46,380 bases of DNA from Massilia sp. Root351 (GCF_001425045.1 NZ_LMDJ01000032.1:288230-334609), one strand, 5' to 3'; shown: positions 20,545 to 28,991, counted from the stretch's first letter. Notes: a model not told the origin generated them from the letters alone. Made by a program: numbers and translations.

Positions 20545-21795
20545 CTAGAGGAAGAACGCGGCGGCGGCCACGGCGGTGGGCGGCAGGGCGCCCAGCAGCA
20601 GGCCGACGGCGCCGATCGATTCGTCCTGGAAGCCGCGCCGCAGCAGCGACACCCCGGCCGGGTTGGGCGCGTTGGCGATCACCGTCAGGCCGCCGCCTGC
20701 GACGGCGCCCGCCACCAGCATGTATTGCGCTTGCGGCGACATGCCGTCGATCAGCGAACCGAGGTAGGTCAGTGCGGCGTTGTCGGTGATGGCGGTCAGG
20801 CCCAGCGCGCCGAAGAACAGCGCCACCGGCGCCAGGCTGGAGACGATGGGCTGCAGCCACCATTGCTGCATGCCGCCCAGCACCACCAGCCCGGCCAGGA
20901 AGAAGCCCACCAGCAAGCCTTCCTTCAGGATCAGCGGCTGCTGGTAGCGCTGGTAGGCTTGCGTGAAGCCGAGGAACAGCAGGAACAGGCCGAGGAACAT
21001 CACCGGATGGTGGGCCAGCAGCACCACGCCCGCCAAAAAGCCCAGGTGGATCAGCGACACCAGCAGCGGCACCTGCGCCGCGCCGCCGCTCTCGGCAGAC
21101 GCGCCGGCCGGGCGCAGGTGGCGCTTGAGCACGAAGCAGACGGCGGTGGCGTTGACCAGCACCGCCAGCGTGGCTTTCCAGCCGAACTGGGCGGCCATGA
21201 AGGCGCTGTCCCAGCCCCAGGTGGCGGCCACCATCAGCACCGGCGGCGCGGCGTAGGAGGTGAGGGTGCCGCCGATCGATACGTTGACGAACAGCACGCC
21301 CAGCGCCGCGTACTTGAGCCGCTCGGGCATGCCGTCGCGAAACACCAGCGGCGCCAGGGTCAGCGCGGCCAGGGTCATGGCGGCCGGCTCGGTGATCAGG
21401 GACCCGGCCAGCGGCACCAGCGCCAGGCCCAGCCAGGCCAGCGCCAGTTCATTGCGCATCGGCGCCAGCCGCGCCAGCGCCTGCAGGGCGCGCTGCACCG
21501 CGTTCAGCACCGGCCAGGACGCGGCCACCACCATCACCACGAACACGAACAGGGGCTCGGTGTACTGGCGCGATTCGGCATAGGCGATGGCGTTCTCGCC
21601 GCCGGCCACGATGGCGATCGCCACGATCAGGATGGTGGCCCAGAAACCGAACACCACCTCCACTTCACCCAGCAGGTGCAGCAGGCCGGCGTGGCGCGGG
21701 TAGCGGTGGGCCAGGATTTCAATGGATTTGGCGGCGAAGGTGTGGACCAGCGCCAGTCCGAACAGGATGGCGCCGATAAGCTGGATGGTGGTCAT
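20545..21795 (-). CDS. Putative Na+/H+ antiporter (PF07399-type)
   Basis: A 416-residue integral membrane protein with about ten hydrophobic segments. Conserved polar stretches include LGEVEVVFGFWA near residue 42, LITEPAAMTLAALTLAPLVF near 130, NVSIGGTLTSYAAPPVLMVAATWGWD near 175, and, close to the C terminus, TAITDNAALTYLGSLIDG and VIANAPNPAGVSLLRRGF. Paired elements of this kind are typical of ion-transporter superfamily antiporters. It is the first gene of a two-gene minus-strand operon with the lysozyme inhibitor and is divergent from imuA. Ion specificity cannot be read from sequence. Confidence 0.82.
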   Translation of the reverse strand: MTTIQLIGAILFGLALVHTFAAKSIEILAHRYPRHAGLLHLLGEVEVVFGFWATILIVAIAIVAGGENAIAYAESRQYTEPLFVFVVMVVAASWPVLNAVQRALQALARLAPMRNELALAWLGLALVPLAGSLITEPAAMTLAALTLAPLVFRDGMPERLKYAALGVLFVNVSIGGTLTSYAAPPVLMVAATWGWDSAFMAAQFGWKATLAVLVNATAVCFVLKRHLRPAGASAESGGAAQVPLLVSLIHLGFLAGVVLLAHHPVMFLGLFLLFLGFTQAYQRYQQPLILKEGLLVGFFLAGLVVLGGMQQWWLQPIVSSLAPVALFFGALGLTAITDNAALTYLGSLIDGMSPQAQYMLVAGAVAGGGLTVIANAPNPAGVSLLRRGFQDESIGAVGLLLGALPPTAVAAAAFFL

Positions 21796-21898
21796 TGATG
21801 TCCATGGAGAATGGTTTTAATGCTCATCTTACAGCATGCGCAAGCTTTCCCGGAGGCACAGACCGCAAGTAGTCCTTGCCAAAACCGGGAGTAAATAG

Positions 21899-21918
21899 TA
21901 CTGTGTATTTGTACAGTA
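21899..21918 (+). promoter_or_regulatory. LexA (SOS) box upstream of imuA
   Basis: TACTGTGTATTTGTACAGTA contains CTGT-N8-ACAG, the canonical gammaproteobacterial-type and betaproteobacterial LexA operator, 16 bp before the imuA start codon. An almost identical box precedes dnaE2. Confidence 0.92.
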
Positions 21919-21934
21919 TTTACTTGATTCCCCC

Positions 21935-22648
21935 ATGTCTAGCAACGCCACTATTGCCACCCCTGAAAGCCTGCACCCGTCGCTGTGGCTGGCCTCGCAG
22001 CTGGCGCATGCGGCCACGCGCTGCGTGGACACCGGTTACGCGGCGCTGTCGGCCCAGTTGCCGGGCGGCGGCTGGCCGCTGGGCACGCTGACCGAGCTGA
22101 TGCTGCAGCAGCAGGGCATCGGCGAAATCCGTTTGCTGCGACCGGCACTGGTGGCGGCCTCAAAGCGCCCGGTGGTGCTGCTGGCGCCGCCGCAGATCCC
22201 GCAGGGGCTGGCGCTGGCCGCGCTGGGCCTGCCCCCGGGGCAAATGGTGTGGATACGCAGCACGGGAAAAAGCGGGGACGCGCTGTGGGCTGCTGAACAG
22301 GTACTGCGCAGCGGCTGCTGCGGCGCGTTGCTGCTGTGGCAGACGCAGATGCGCAGCGAAAACCTGCGCCGCCTGCACCTGGCGGCGCAAAGCGGGGACA
22401 CGCTGTTTTGCCTGATGCGCCCGCTGGCCGCCGCGCAGGACGCCTCGCCCGCGCCGCTGCGCCTGGCGCTGCGCTCGGCGCCGGGCGGCATCAACATCGA
22501 ATTCGTAAAACGCCGGGGGCCGCAGCGCGACGCGCCGCTGTTCCTGCCCTTGCCACCTTCTTTGCTACAGCGTCATGCGTCTCTGGATCGGCCTCTACCT
22601 GCCACGGCTCCCGCTCGAAGTATTCTGCCCCAGCTGGTCGGAGGATAA
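21935..22648 (+). CDS. imuA: ImuA, translesion synthesis-associated protein
   Basis: A 237-residue SulA/RecA-like protein of the ImuA family, part of the damage-induced mutasome with ImuB and DnaE2. The N-terminal SLHPSLWLASQLA, then GGGWPLGTLTELMLQQQGIGEIRLLRPAL, resembles a RecA core without an intact Walker A. KRPVVLLAPPQIPQGLALAALGL and MVWIRSTGKSGDALWAAEQVLRSG are typical family blocks. It follows a LexA box directly. Its 3' end overlaps imuB by 74 bp, so the two are coupled. Confidence 0.93.
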   Translation: MSSNATIATPESLHPSLWLASQLAHAATRCVDTGYAALSAQLPGGGWPLGTLTELMLQQQGIGEIRLLRPALVAASKRPVVLLAPPQIPQGLALAALGLPPGQMVWIRSTGKSGDALWAAEQVLRSGCCGALLLWQTQMRSENLRRLHLAAQSGDTLFCLMRPLAAAQDASPAPLRLALRSAPGGINIEFVKRRGPQRDAPLFLPLPPSLLQRHASLDRPLPATAPARSILPQLVGG

Positions 22649-24050
22649 CTGCAGCGTGGTGCTGGAGCAGGACGGCGTGCTGGCGCTGTCGCCGCTGGCG
22701 CATGCCGCCGGCGTGCGGATGGGCATGCGGCGCGGCGGCGTGCTGCTGATGGCGCCCGATGCCCAGCTGCACGAGCGCGCGCCGCTGCGCGAGCAGGAGG
22801 CCGCGCACGCGGTGGCCATGGCGCTGCTGCGCTATACGCCGCTGGTGGCCGAGGCCGAGGAAGCCACGCTGCTGATCGACATCGGCGCCAGCCTGCGCCT
22901 GTTCGGCGGTGTCCGCAAGCTGTGCGCGCTGGTGCGCGGCAGCATGCGGGCGCTGGGCTTTAGCGCCGTCTTGAGCTGCGCGCCCACCGCGCGTGGCGCC
23001 TGGTTGCTGGCGCGCAGCGGCGGCGGGCGCTGTTTAAAAATCGACAGCATGGCGCGGCGCCTGGCGCCGCTGCCCAGCAGCCTGCCGCCGCCGGCGCGGC
23101 CCTTCCTCAACTGGTTCGAGGGGATGGGCTGTTTGACGCTGGCGGACTTGCGGCGGCTGCCGCGCCCCGGCCTGCAGCGCCGCTGCGGCCGCGCGCTGCT
23201 GGACATGCTGGACGAGGCGCACGGCGAGGCGCCCGAGCTGCACCAGTGGGTGGAGGCGGCGCCCACCTTCAGCGCCAGGCTGGAGCTGTTCGACCGCATC
23301 GAGCATGCGGACGCGCTGCTGCACGGCGCCCAGCGCCTGCTGCAGCAGATGGTGGGCTGGCTGTGTGCGCGCCAGTTCGCGGTGGAGCGCGTGAAGCTGT
23401 TGCTCGAGCATGAGCGGGGCAAGGTGGCGCGCCCGCCGACGGCCATCGAGATCGCGCTGGCCGAACCGGTGTGGCGCGACGAGCACCTGCTGCGCCTGCT
23501 CAAGGAGCGCCTGGCCAAGACCGACCTGGCGGCGCCGGTGATCGGCCTGTGCCTGGAGGCGGCGCAGGTGCGGCCCATGCTGCCGCCGACCGACTCGCTG
23601 TTCCCCGAGCCGGGCGGCAGCAAGGAAGACCGCGAGCGCCTGTTCGAGCTGCTGGTGGCGCGGCTGGGGGCGGACAATGTGCTGAAAGCGTCGCCCCAGG
23701 CGGATTACCGCCCCGAACTGGCCAACGCCTGGGTGCCGGTGCACGACAAGCTGCGTCCGGCCGACGTGAGCGCGCGCATGCCGCCGCAAAGCCTGCCGCG
23801 CCCGGCCTGGCTGCTGCCCAAGCCGGTTGCGCTGCTGATGCGCGACCACCGGCCGTTCTACATGTCGCCGCTGCGCATGGTGTCGAACGCCGAGCGCATC
23901 GAGGCCGGCTGGTGGAGCGAGGGGCAAACGCGCGACTACTTCATTGCCGAGGGCGGCGACCACGCGCACTATTGGGTATTCCGGGAACGGCTGGGGGCCC
24001 AGGAGGGCGAAGCCGAACCGCGCTGGTATCTGCACGGCTTGTTCGGCTAG
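22575..24050 (+). CDS. imuB: ImuB, inactive Y-family polymerase of the mutasome
   Basis: A 491-residue protein related to Y-family DNA polymerases, thought to act as an adaptor that links DnaE2 to the sliding clamp. The N terminus MRLWIGLYLPRLPLEVF has no Asp at the place of the first catalytic acid of Pol IV/V, as expected for a non-catalytic ImuB. ATLLIDIGASLRLFGGVRKLCALVR and GCLTLADLRRLPRPGLQRRCG (palm and helix-hairpin-helix type) follow. The C terminus is the family-specific part, ending in ...PRWYLHGLFG. It is SOS-controlled with imuA. The start at 22575 lies inside imuA. Confidence 0.94.
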   Translation: MRLWIGLYLPRLPLEVFCPSWSEDNCSVVLEQDGVLALSPLAHAAGVRMGMRRGGVLLMAPDAQLHERAPLREQEAAHAVAMALLRYTPLVAEAEEATLLIDIGASLRLFGGVRKLCALVRGSMRALGFSAVLSCAPTARGAWLLARSGGGRCLKIDSMARRLAPLPSSLPPPARPFLNWFEGMGCLTLADLRRLPRPGLQRRCGRALLDMLDEAHGEAPELHQWVEAAPTFSARLELFDRIEHADALLHGAQRLLQQMVGWLCARQFAVERVKLLLEHERGKVARPPTAIEIALAEPVWRDEHLLRLLKERLAKTDLAAPVIGLCLEAAQVRPMLPPTDSLFPEPGGSKEDRERLFELLVARLGADNVLKASPQADYRPELANAWVPVHDKLRPADVSARMPPQSLPRPAWLLPKPVALLMRDHRPFYMSPLRMVSNAERIEAGWWSEGQTRDYFIAEGGDHAHYWVFRERLGAQEGEAEPRWYLHGLFG

Positions 24051-24083
24051 ACTGCGGGTACGGCTCTTTTTACGGAACACATC

Positions 24084-24839
24084 ATGCGTGCAGAACGACA
24101 CGAATTCACCGGCGCCAGCGGCCACCAGCTGGCGGCGCGCCTGGACGCGCCGGACGGCGCCATCAAGGCCTATGCGCTGTTCGCCCACTGCTTTACCTGC
24201 GGCAAGGACGTGATCGCCGCCAGCCGCATCGCGCAGGCACTCACCGGGCACGGCATCGCCGTGCTGCGTTTCGATTTCACCGGCCTGGGCGGCAGCGAGG
24301 GCGAGTTCGAGAACACCAATTTCTCGTCCAACGTGGCTGACCTGGTGGAGGCGGCTGATTTTCTGCGCGAGAAGTTTTCCGCCCCGCACATCCTGATAGG
24401 CCATAGCCTGGGCGGCGCGGCGGTGCTGGCCGCTGCCGCCAGCGTGCCCGAAGCCAGGGCGGTGGTGACCATCGCCGCGCCGGGCGAGCCGTCCTACGTG
24501 ACCAGCATGTTCAGTGCCCACCTGGAGCAGATCGCCGCCGACGGCGAGGCCCAGGTGCAGCTGGCGGGGCGGCCGTTCCGCATCAAGCAGCAGTTCGTGG
24601 AGGACGTGGGCGGGCACAGCCTGCGCGAGCATATCGCCGGGCTGCGCAAGGCTTTGCTGGTGATGCACGCGCCGGGCGACGATACGGTGGCAGTGCGCAA
24701 TGCGATGGACATTTTCATGGCGGCGCGCCACCCGAAAAGTTTCGTTTCGCTGGATGACGCCGACCACCTGCTGACGCGGCGCGAGGACGCCGCGTACGTG
24801 GCCGACCTGATCGCGGCCTGGAGCAGCCGCTATCTGTAG
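24084..24839 (+). CDS. Alpha/beta hydrolase
   Basis: A 251-residue cytoplasmic serine hydrolase. HCFTCGKDVIAASRIAQAL is the oxyanion region, LRFDFTGLGGSEGEF follows, the nucleophile is Ser108 in GHSLGGAAV, an acid lies in MHAPGDDTV, and His is in DDADHLLTR. Proteins of this subgroup are often encoded near or fused to OsmC-type peroxidases, but none is here. It starts 33 bp after imuB on the same strand and may be read from the SOS transcript, though a direct role in repair is not suggested by its family. Substrate unknown. Confidence 0.88.
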   Translation: MRAERHEFTGASGHQLAARLDAPDGAIKAYALFAHCFTCGKDVIAASRIAQALTGHGIAVLRFDFTGLGGSEGEFENTNFSSNVADLVEAADFLREKFSAPHILIGHSLGGAAVLAAAASVPEARAVVTIAAPGEPSYVTSMFSAHLEQIAADGEAQVQLAGRPFRIKQQFVEDVGGHSLREHIAGLRKALLVMHAPGDDTVAVRNAMDIFMAARHPKSFVSLDDADHLLTRREDAAYVADLIAAWSSRYL

Positions 24840-24857
24840 ACGGTGATTATGCGTTGA

Positions 24858-25205
24858 TTACTCGTCGAATTCCGACGACAGGTCCTTGAATCCCTTGCGC
24901 ACGGCGAAAGGCAGGAACTCGTCCGGCGTGTCGAGCACGATCAGTTTCTTTTCCTGGACCACCGGGTCGCCCGGGGCCAGGTCCGGTCCCGTGTAGCCCA
25001 GGCTGCGCAGGCGGGCGCTGATCTCGGCGATCAGTTTCTTGTCCTTGTGCAGGCCGTCGGACGCGGGGGCGGCCAGGTCCACGTACAGGTCGACGACGCT
25101 ATAGCCTTCGTCGAACATGCGGATGGCTTTGATGTCGATGGCGCGGCCGGCGCCGTCGGTGGCCTTGAACGGGCCGCTGAGCTGGATGTCGGTGTCTTGG
25201 TTCAT
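24858..25205 (-). CDS. Hypothetical protein, unknown function
   Basis: A 115-residue soluble, acidic protein beginning MNQDTDIQLSGPFKATDGAGRAIDIKAIRMFDEGYSVVDLYVDL and ending in FKDLSSEFDE. No signal peptide, membrane segment or known motif was seen. The start at 25205 is the first ATG; upstream only a TTG codon at 25223 is possible. It is convergent with the alpha/beta hydrolase and lies just downstream of the diguanylate cyclase on the same strand, 40 bp after its stop. Confidence 0.75.
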   Translation of the reverse strand: MNQDTDIQLSGPFKATDGAGRAIDIKAIRMFDEGYSVVDLYVDLAAPASDGLHKDKKLIAEISARLRSLGYTGPDLAPGDPVVQEKKLIVLDTPDEFLPFAVRKGFKDLSSEFDE

Positions 25206-25245
25206 GCCCGCAGCATACACCAAATCGATCAGATCGTCGCAGCGG

Positions 25246-26190
25246 CTACGTCGCCACGCGGTCGCGGCCCAGGTGCTTGGCGCGGTACAGCGCCTGGTCC
25301 GCCAGCAGGTACAGTTCGTCCCGCCCCAGTTCCGCGTCGGCCGCCAGGAAAGCGGCGCCGATCGATAGCGTGACCTTGCCGCCGGGCGGGTTGGCGCTGT
25401 GCGGAATGGCGTGCGCGGCCATTGCGGCGCGGATTTCGTCGGCCAGCGCCAGGCTTTCCTCGGTGCCGCTGCTGGTGTACAGGCAGGCGAACTCGTCGCC
25501 GCCGATGCGGAAGCTCAGGTCGCCGGCGCGGTGCAGCGCCGCGCGCATGCTGTGGGCCACGGCCATCAGCACGCTGTCGCCTTCCGGGTGGCCGTAGTGG
25601 TCGTTGTATTGCTTGAAGCGGTCCACATCCAGCAGCAGCAAGGTCAGCAGGCGGCGGTCGCGGCGGGCGCGTTTCTGCTCCTCGCAAAAGCGCATGTTGA
25701 AGTAGCGCCGGTTCTTCAGGCCGGTCAGCTCGTCGGTCACGCTGCTGTCCTCGGCGGCGCGGGTTTGCGTGATGTCGGTGGACACGGCGCAGGTGGCGTT
25801 GACCTGGCCATGCTCGTCGTACAGCGGGAATTTCACCGTCATGTAGGTGTGCAGCGTCTTGTCGCGGTGGTACACCGCTTCCTCTTCCTGCACGGCGCGC
25901 TGCTCCTGCGCCGCGCGGCGGTCGTTGCGCCACAGCTGCTCGGCGATCTCGGGCGGGAACAGGTCGAACACCTTGCGGCCCACGAAGCGGCTTTCATCGT
26001 AGCCGTCGAGTACCTCGAAATACCGGTTGGCCATGGTGACGCAGCCTTCCAGGTCCTTGGTGGAGATCAGCAGTGGAGCGTGGTCGAGCAGGGAGCGGAA
26101 GATGCGGTCCCGGCCGCGCAGCGCGGCCACTTCCTGCCGCAGGCGGGCGTTTTCTTCCAGCAGGGCAGCGATGCTGACGGGGTCGTCCAT
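25246..26190 (-). CDS. PAS-GGDEF diguanylate cyclase
   Basis: Predicted cyclic di-GMP synthase of 314 residues. A short coiled coil (about 8-25) leads into a PAS domain (about 28-145, with LLDHAPLLISTKDLEG and a PAC-like stretch NATCAVSTDITQTRAAE) and a GGDEF domain (about 150-312). The active site GGDEF is at 230-234 and the inhibitory RxxD (RAGD, 221-224) is five residues before it, so it should be active and feedback-inhibited. There is no membrane span. The start at 26190 follows GGAAA; the open frame continues upstream into the M61 gene in another frame and is not coding there. A hairpin separates it from the M61 gene. Confidence 0.93.
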   Translation of the reverse strand: MDDPVSIAALLEENARLRQEVAALRGRDRIFRSLLDHAPLLISTKDLEGCVTMANRYFEVLDGYDESRFVGRKVFDLFPPEIAEQLWRNDRRAAQEQRAVQEEEAVYHRDKTLHTYMTVKFPLYDEHGQVNATCAVSTDITQTRAAEDSSVTDELTGLKNRRYFNMRFCEEQKRARRDRRLLTLLLLDVDRFKQYNDHYGHPEGDSVLMAVAHSMRAALHRAGDLSFRIGGDEFACLYTSSGTEESLALADEIRAAMAAHAIPHSANPPGGKVTLSIGAAFLAADAELGRDELYLLADQALYRAKHLGRDRVAT

Positions 26191-26232
26191 GGACGGTTTC
26201 CAGGCTATCGGGAGAAGCCCAGTATAACCGCA

Positions 26233-26262
26233 GTCCGGGACAGCCAGGAAGCTGTCCCGGAC
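26233..26262 (-). terminator. Hairpin after the M61 peptidase gene
   Basis: A perfect 12-bp stem (GTCCGGGACAGC / GCTGTCCCGGAC) with a 6-nt loop lies between the M61 stop and the diguanylate cyclase start. There is no T-run. A TATACT hexamer (26226-26221, minus strand) just past it may be the -10 for the cyclase. Confidence 0.6.
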
Positions 26263-26288
26263 AAAGGCCGGACGGCTGGTGCCGGCGG

Positions 26289-28178
26289 CTATTTCAGCGG
26301 CGACAGGATGGTGTGCAGGCGGTCCGGCGTGCCAGGGATGCGTTCCAGGCGCGGGTACCTCAGGCCGCCATGGTAGTCGAGCAGGATGGTGCGGTATTTC
26401 GCGCCCTTCTTGACCAGCAGTTCGATCGGATTGGCGCTGCTCTTGGCGGCGGTGACGGCTGCGCGCAGCACGTCGGCCTTGTAGGCCGTGCCGTTGACGG
26501 CCAGCACCGTGGTGCCGCCGCCGATGCCGGCCTTGAAGCCCGGGCCTTCCCATTGCAGCGCTTCGACCTTGCCTTCGCTGTTCAGCGAGAAGCCCAGCGA
26601 GTACTGGAAGTCGGCCGACTTGCTGCGCTCTTCCACCGCCTTCAGGAACGGCGTCTGGGTGTCGGTGTAGACCAGCTTCCAGCCGGCGCGCGCGTAGCCG
26701 TCCAGCGGCGCGGCGCCGGTGCCGTCCAGGCGGGCGCGCAGGAACGCGGCCCAGTCGTGCGGCTGGATCGCGTTGAGCGCTTTCACCACGTCCTCGAAGG
26801 TGTAGTGGTTGGCCACATAGGCGCCGTTGTCGATGCCGAAGAAATTGCGCGCGAAGTGGTCCAGCGACTTGGTGTCGTTCGACATTTCGCGGATCTTGGT
26901 GTCCACGTCCAGCCAGATCAGCGCGCCTTCGTTGTAGTAGTCCTCGCTGCGCTGCCAGTTGCTCCAGCCCAGCGGGCGGCGGCCGTTGATGATGGGATCG
27001 TTGGTGGTGTCCTGCACCGGGCGCCAGCTGCGGCCCTGCTGGTTGTCGTAGCGGGCCGCGTTGGCGGCCATGATGTCGCGCACGCTGTCGGTCTTGAGCA
27101 TGCCCGAGCGCGCCGACAGCACCTGGCCCCAGTACTGGGTCTGGCCTTCGTACACCCACAGCAGGCTGTTCTGCAGCGGGGTGTTGAAGTTGGGCACGTT
27201 CTGGTCGGCCGGGCGGCGGAACTTGCCGTTCCACGAGTGCGTGAATTCATGCGGCAGCAGGCCGCGCACGGACTCGGCCTTGTTCCAGTCGGTGAAGTAG
27301 TCGAGCTTGACGCCGTTCTCGCTGGACTGGTGGTGCTCGCGGCCCACGCCGCCGAATTCCTCGCTCAGGGCCAGCAGGAAATCGTAGTGCTGGTAGTGGT
27401 AGGAGTTGAACAGCTTGTAGGCCTGCTGCACCATGGCGCGGTGCAGTTCGATCTGCTCCGGCTTGGCTTCCACCGCGTCGGCGGTGTCGGCCACCACGTT
27501 CAGGTGCACCGGGATTTTCGCGCCCGGGTCGAGGTCGTAGCGCTTGAAGTGGCGGCCCGCGAACAGCGGCGAGTCGACCATGGTCTCCAGGTCCAGCGCC
27601 TTGAACTGCACCGTGTCGCCCTTGCGTTCCACGGTTTCCAGCGCGCTGCCGTATTGCCAGCCTTCCGGCAGGGTCAGGCTGGGCTGCACGGTGATGCGGC
27701 GCGTGGTGTGGCCGGCCGGGTACAGCACCATCGAATGCCACTGGATGCCCAGGATTTCGCTGGTGATGGTGGTGCGGCCCTGGTTGGGTTCGGTGGGCGA
27801 CAGGTACTGGTATTCCACCTCCACCGCCTTGGCGTCGCGCGGCACCTCGATGTGGAAGGCGTGCACGTTGACGGTGTCGCGCTTCCAGGCCAGCGGCTTG
27901 CCGTTGGCCGTGAGCTTGAGGCCGGCGAACTGGTTCAGCGGACCGCTGGGGCCGTGGTTGGCCGGCACCCACTGCGGATACAGCAGGGTCAGCTTGCCGG
28001 GCTTGGCGGGAATGGTTTCGGTGATGCGGAAAATCTGCTGGGCGGTGTTGGACGCGTCCACCTTCAGCACGATGGTGCCGGGGTAGGGCTGGTCGACCGG
28101 CGCGGGTATCGGATCGGCGTGGGCGGTCAGGGCGGCGCTGAGCAGCAGGGCCAGCAGGGTAGTGCGCATAGCAGTCAT
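26289..28178 (-). CDS. M61-family metallopeptidase (glycyl aminopeptidase type) with PDZ domain
   Basis: A 629-residue exported peptidase. The signal peptide (TLLALLLSAALTAHA) is cut near residue 21. An N-terminal beta domain (about 30-190) is followed by the zinc-binding HEFTH at 310-314 in LLPHEFTHSWNGKFRRP, with the third ligand likely in WVYEGQTQYWG about 35 residues later. A C-terminal PDZ-like domain (about 515-600) has SLNSEGKVEALQWEGPGFKAGIGGGTTVLAVNG. M61 enzymes remove N-terminal Gly or Ala. The ATG at 28178 or one three codons later could be the start. It is divergent from the Hsp20 gene. Confidence 0.93.
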   Translation of the reverse strand: MTAMRTTLLALLLSAALTAHADPIPAPVDQPYPGTIVLKVDASNTAQQIFRITETIPAKPGKLTLLYPQWVPANHGPSGPLNQFAGLKLTANGKPLAWKRDTVNVHAFHIEVPRDAKAVEVEYQYLSPTEPNQGRTTITSEILGIQWHSMVLYPAGHTTRRITVQPSLTLPEGWQYGSALETVERKGDTVQFKALDLETMVDSPLFAGRHFKRYDLDPGAKIPVHLNVVADTADAVEAKPEQIELHRAMVQQAYKLFNSYHYQHYDFLLALSEEFGGVGREHHQSSENGVKLDYFTDWNKAESVRGLLPHEFTHSWNGKFRRPADQNVPNFNTPLQNSLLWVYEGQTQYWGQVLSARSGMLKTDSVRDIMAANAARYDNQQGRSWRPVQDTTNDPIINGRRPLGWSNWQRSEDYYNEGALIWLDVDTKIREMSNDTKSLDHFARNFFGIDNGAYVANHYTFEDVVKALNAIQPHDWAAFLRARLDGTGAAPLDGYARAGWKLVYTDTQTPFLKAVEERSKSADFQYSLGFSLNSEGKVEALQWEGPGFKAGIGGGTTVLAVNGTAYKADVLRAAVTAAKSSANPIELLVKKGAKYRTILLDYHGGLRYPRLERIPGTPDRLHTILSPLK

Positions 28179-28273
28179 GGAGCGGAAAGTGGAGGGCTAA
28201 AGAGGCCGAGTGTAGCACGCAGGAAACATCGCTTTGTTTCGAAATGTACCGCGAAAATTTTTGTGGCCTGGCT

Positions 28274-28302
28274 CTTGAAAGGTCCTGGCGGCAACCGTAT
28301 AT
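28274..28302 (+). promoter_or_regulatory. Sigma-32 type heat-shock promoter of hsp20
   Basis: CTTGAAA (28274-28280) and CCGTATAT (28295-28302) are separated by 14 bp, close to the heat-shock consensus CTTGAAA-N11-16-CCCATNT. Transcription from here would give a leader of about 60 nt that contains the two hairpins described next. Confidence 0.75.
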
Positions 28303-28310
28303 CGGATGCA

Positions 28311-28364
28311 CCGGTTGCCCAGAAGGGGACCGGAACACCATATCGCTTAACTTTGAAAGGATAT
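28311..28364 (+). ncRNA. ROSE-type RNA thermometer in the hsp20 leader
   Basis: Two hairpins fit the heat-shock leader. The first pairs CCGGT (28311-28315) with ACCGG (28329-28333), with an inner CCC/GGG. The second pairs AUAUC-(G bulge)-CUU (28340-28348) with AAGGAUAU (28357-28364) across an 8-nt loop, burying the ribosome-binding site AAAGGA. A single bulged G opposite the Shine-Dalgarno sequence is the hallmark of ROSE elements, which melt on heating and permit translation of small heat-shock genes. Confidence 0.78.
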
Positions 28365-28369
28365 ACATC

Positions 28370-28828
28370 ATGCGTACTTTTGACCTGACCCCACTGTATC
28401 GTTCCGCTATCGGTTTCGACCGCCTGGCCCAGCTGCTGAACGACGCCCAGCGCGGCGACGCCCAGCCCAGCTACCCGCCGTACAACATCGAGCTGGTCTC
28501 CGAGGACCAGTACCGTATCGTGATGGCGCTGGCCGGCTTCAGCCGTTCGGAAATCGATATCACCAGCGAGCGCGACAGCCTGCACATTGTCGGCCGCAAG
28601 CAGCGCGACGGCGTGGAGCGCACCTATCTGCACCGCGGCATCGCGGCGCGTGATTTCGAGCAGCGCTTCCAGCTGGCCAACCACGTGAAAGTGACCGGCG
28701 CGTCCTTCGACAACGGCATGCTCACCATCGAACTGGTGCGCGAAGTGCCGGAAGCGCTGAAGCCGCGCAAGATCGCGATCGACGGCACTGACAACGTCGC
28801 CGCGCTGGAGCAGCGTCAAGCCGCTTAA
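28370..28828 (+). CDS. Hsp20/alpha-crystallin small heat-shock protein (IbpA type)
   Basis: A 152-residue holdase chaperone. An N-terminal arm (MRTFDLTPLYRSAIGFDRLAQLL) precedes the alpha-crystallin domain (about 35-125, from YNIELVSEDQYRIVMALAGFSRSEIDI to FDNGMLTIELVREVPE) and a C-terminal tail with a KPRKIAI segment that contains the IxI-type motif used in oligomer assembly. The start at 28370 follows AAAGGA and lies directly after the predicted thermometer. It stands alone as a single-gene heat-shock unit with a hairpin downstream. Confidence 0.96.
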   Translation: MRTFDLTPLYRSAIGFDRLAQLLNDAQRGDAQPSYPPYNIELVSEDQYRIVMALAGFSRSEIDITSERDSLHIVGRKQRDGVERTYLHRGIAARDFEQRFQLANHVKVTGASFDNGMLTIELVREVPEALKPRKIAIDGTDNVAALEQRQAA

Positions 28829-28853
28829 GCTGTGACAGCGAGCAAGTAGCACC

Positions 28854-28876
28854 ACTGGCCGGGCAATCCGGCCAGT
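28854..28876 (+). terminator. Hairpin after hsp20
   Basis: ACTGGCCGG, a 5-nt GCAAT loop, and CCGGCCAGT form a perfect 9-bp stem 26 bp past the hsp20 stop. No T-run follows. Confidence 0.55.
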
Positions 28877-28921
28877 TGCACGTCTGGCGTGCGGTTGTAA
28901 CCGGAAGTAACGGTCCGGGCC

Positions 28922-28938
28922 ATTAAGCGGCGCCTAAG
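28922..28938 (+). promoter_or_regulatory. Candidate PmrA/QseB-type direct-repeat site upstream of degQ
   Basis: ATTAAG-N5-CCTAAG has the spacing (11-bp period) and core TTAAG/CTAAG of PmrA/QseB boxes (CTTAAK-N5-CTTAAK). It lies 54-70 bp before the degQ/P start, where an activator would contact polymerase. The operon encodes a QseB/PmrA-like regulator, so autoregulation is likely. A second direct repeat, GTAAC-N5-GTAAC, lies at 28897-28911. Confidence 0.5.
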
Positions 28939-28991
28939 ACTCATCCCCCATATTGCATACATCGACAAACCATTCCATCGGGAGTGCAGAA

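Noticed and set aside
26191..27234. Upstream extension of the second diguanylate cyclase frame to 662 codons
   Set aside because: The added part overlaps the M61 peptidase in another frame and has shadow composition. MDDPVSIAALLEENARLR at 26190 with a GGAAA element is the natural start.
28897..28911. GTAAC-N5-GTAAC as a CpxR box upstream of degQ/P
   Set aside because: It resembles GTAAA-N5-GTAAA but differs in both last bases, and the operon has its own QseB-like regulator. It is kept only as a side note.
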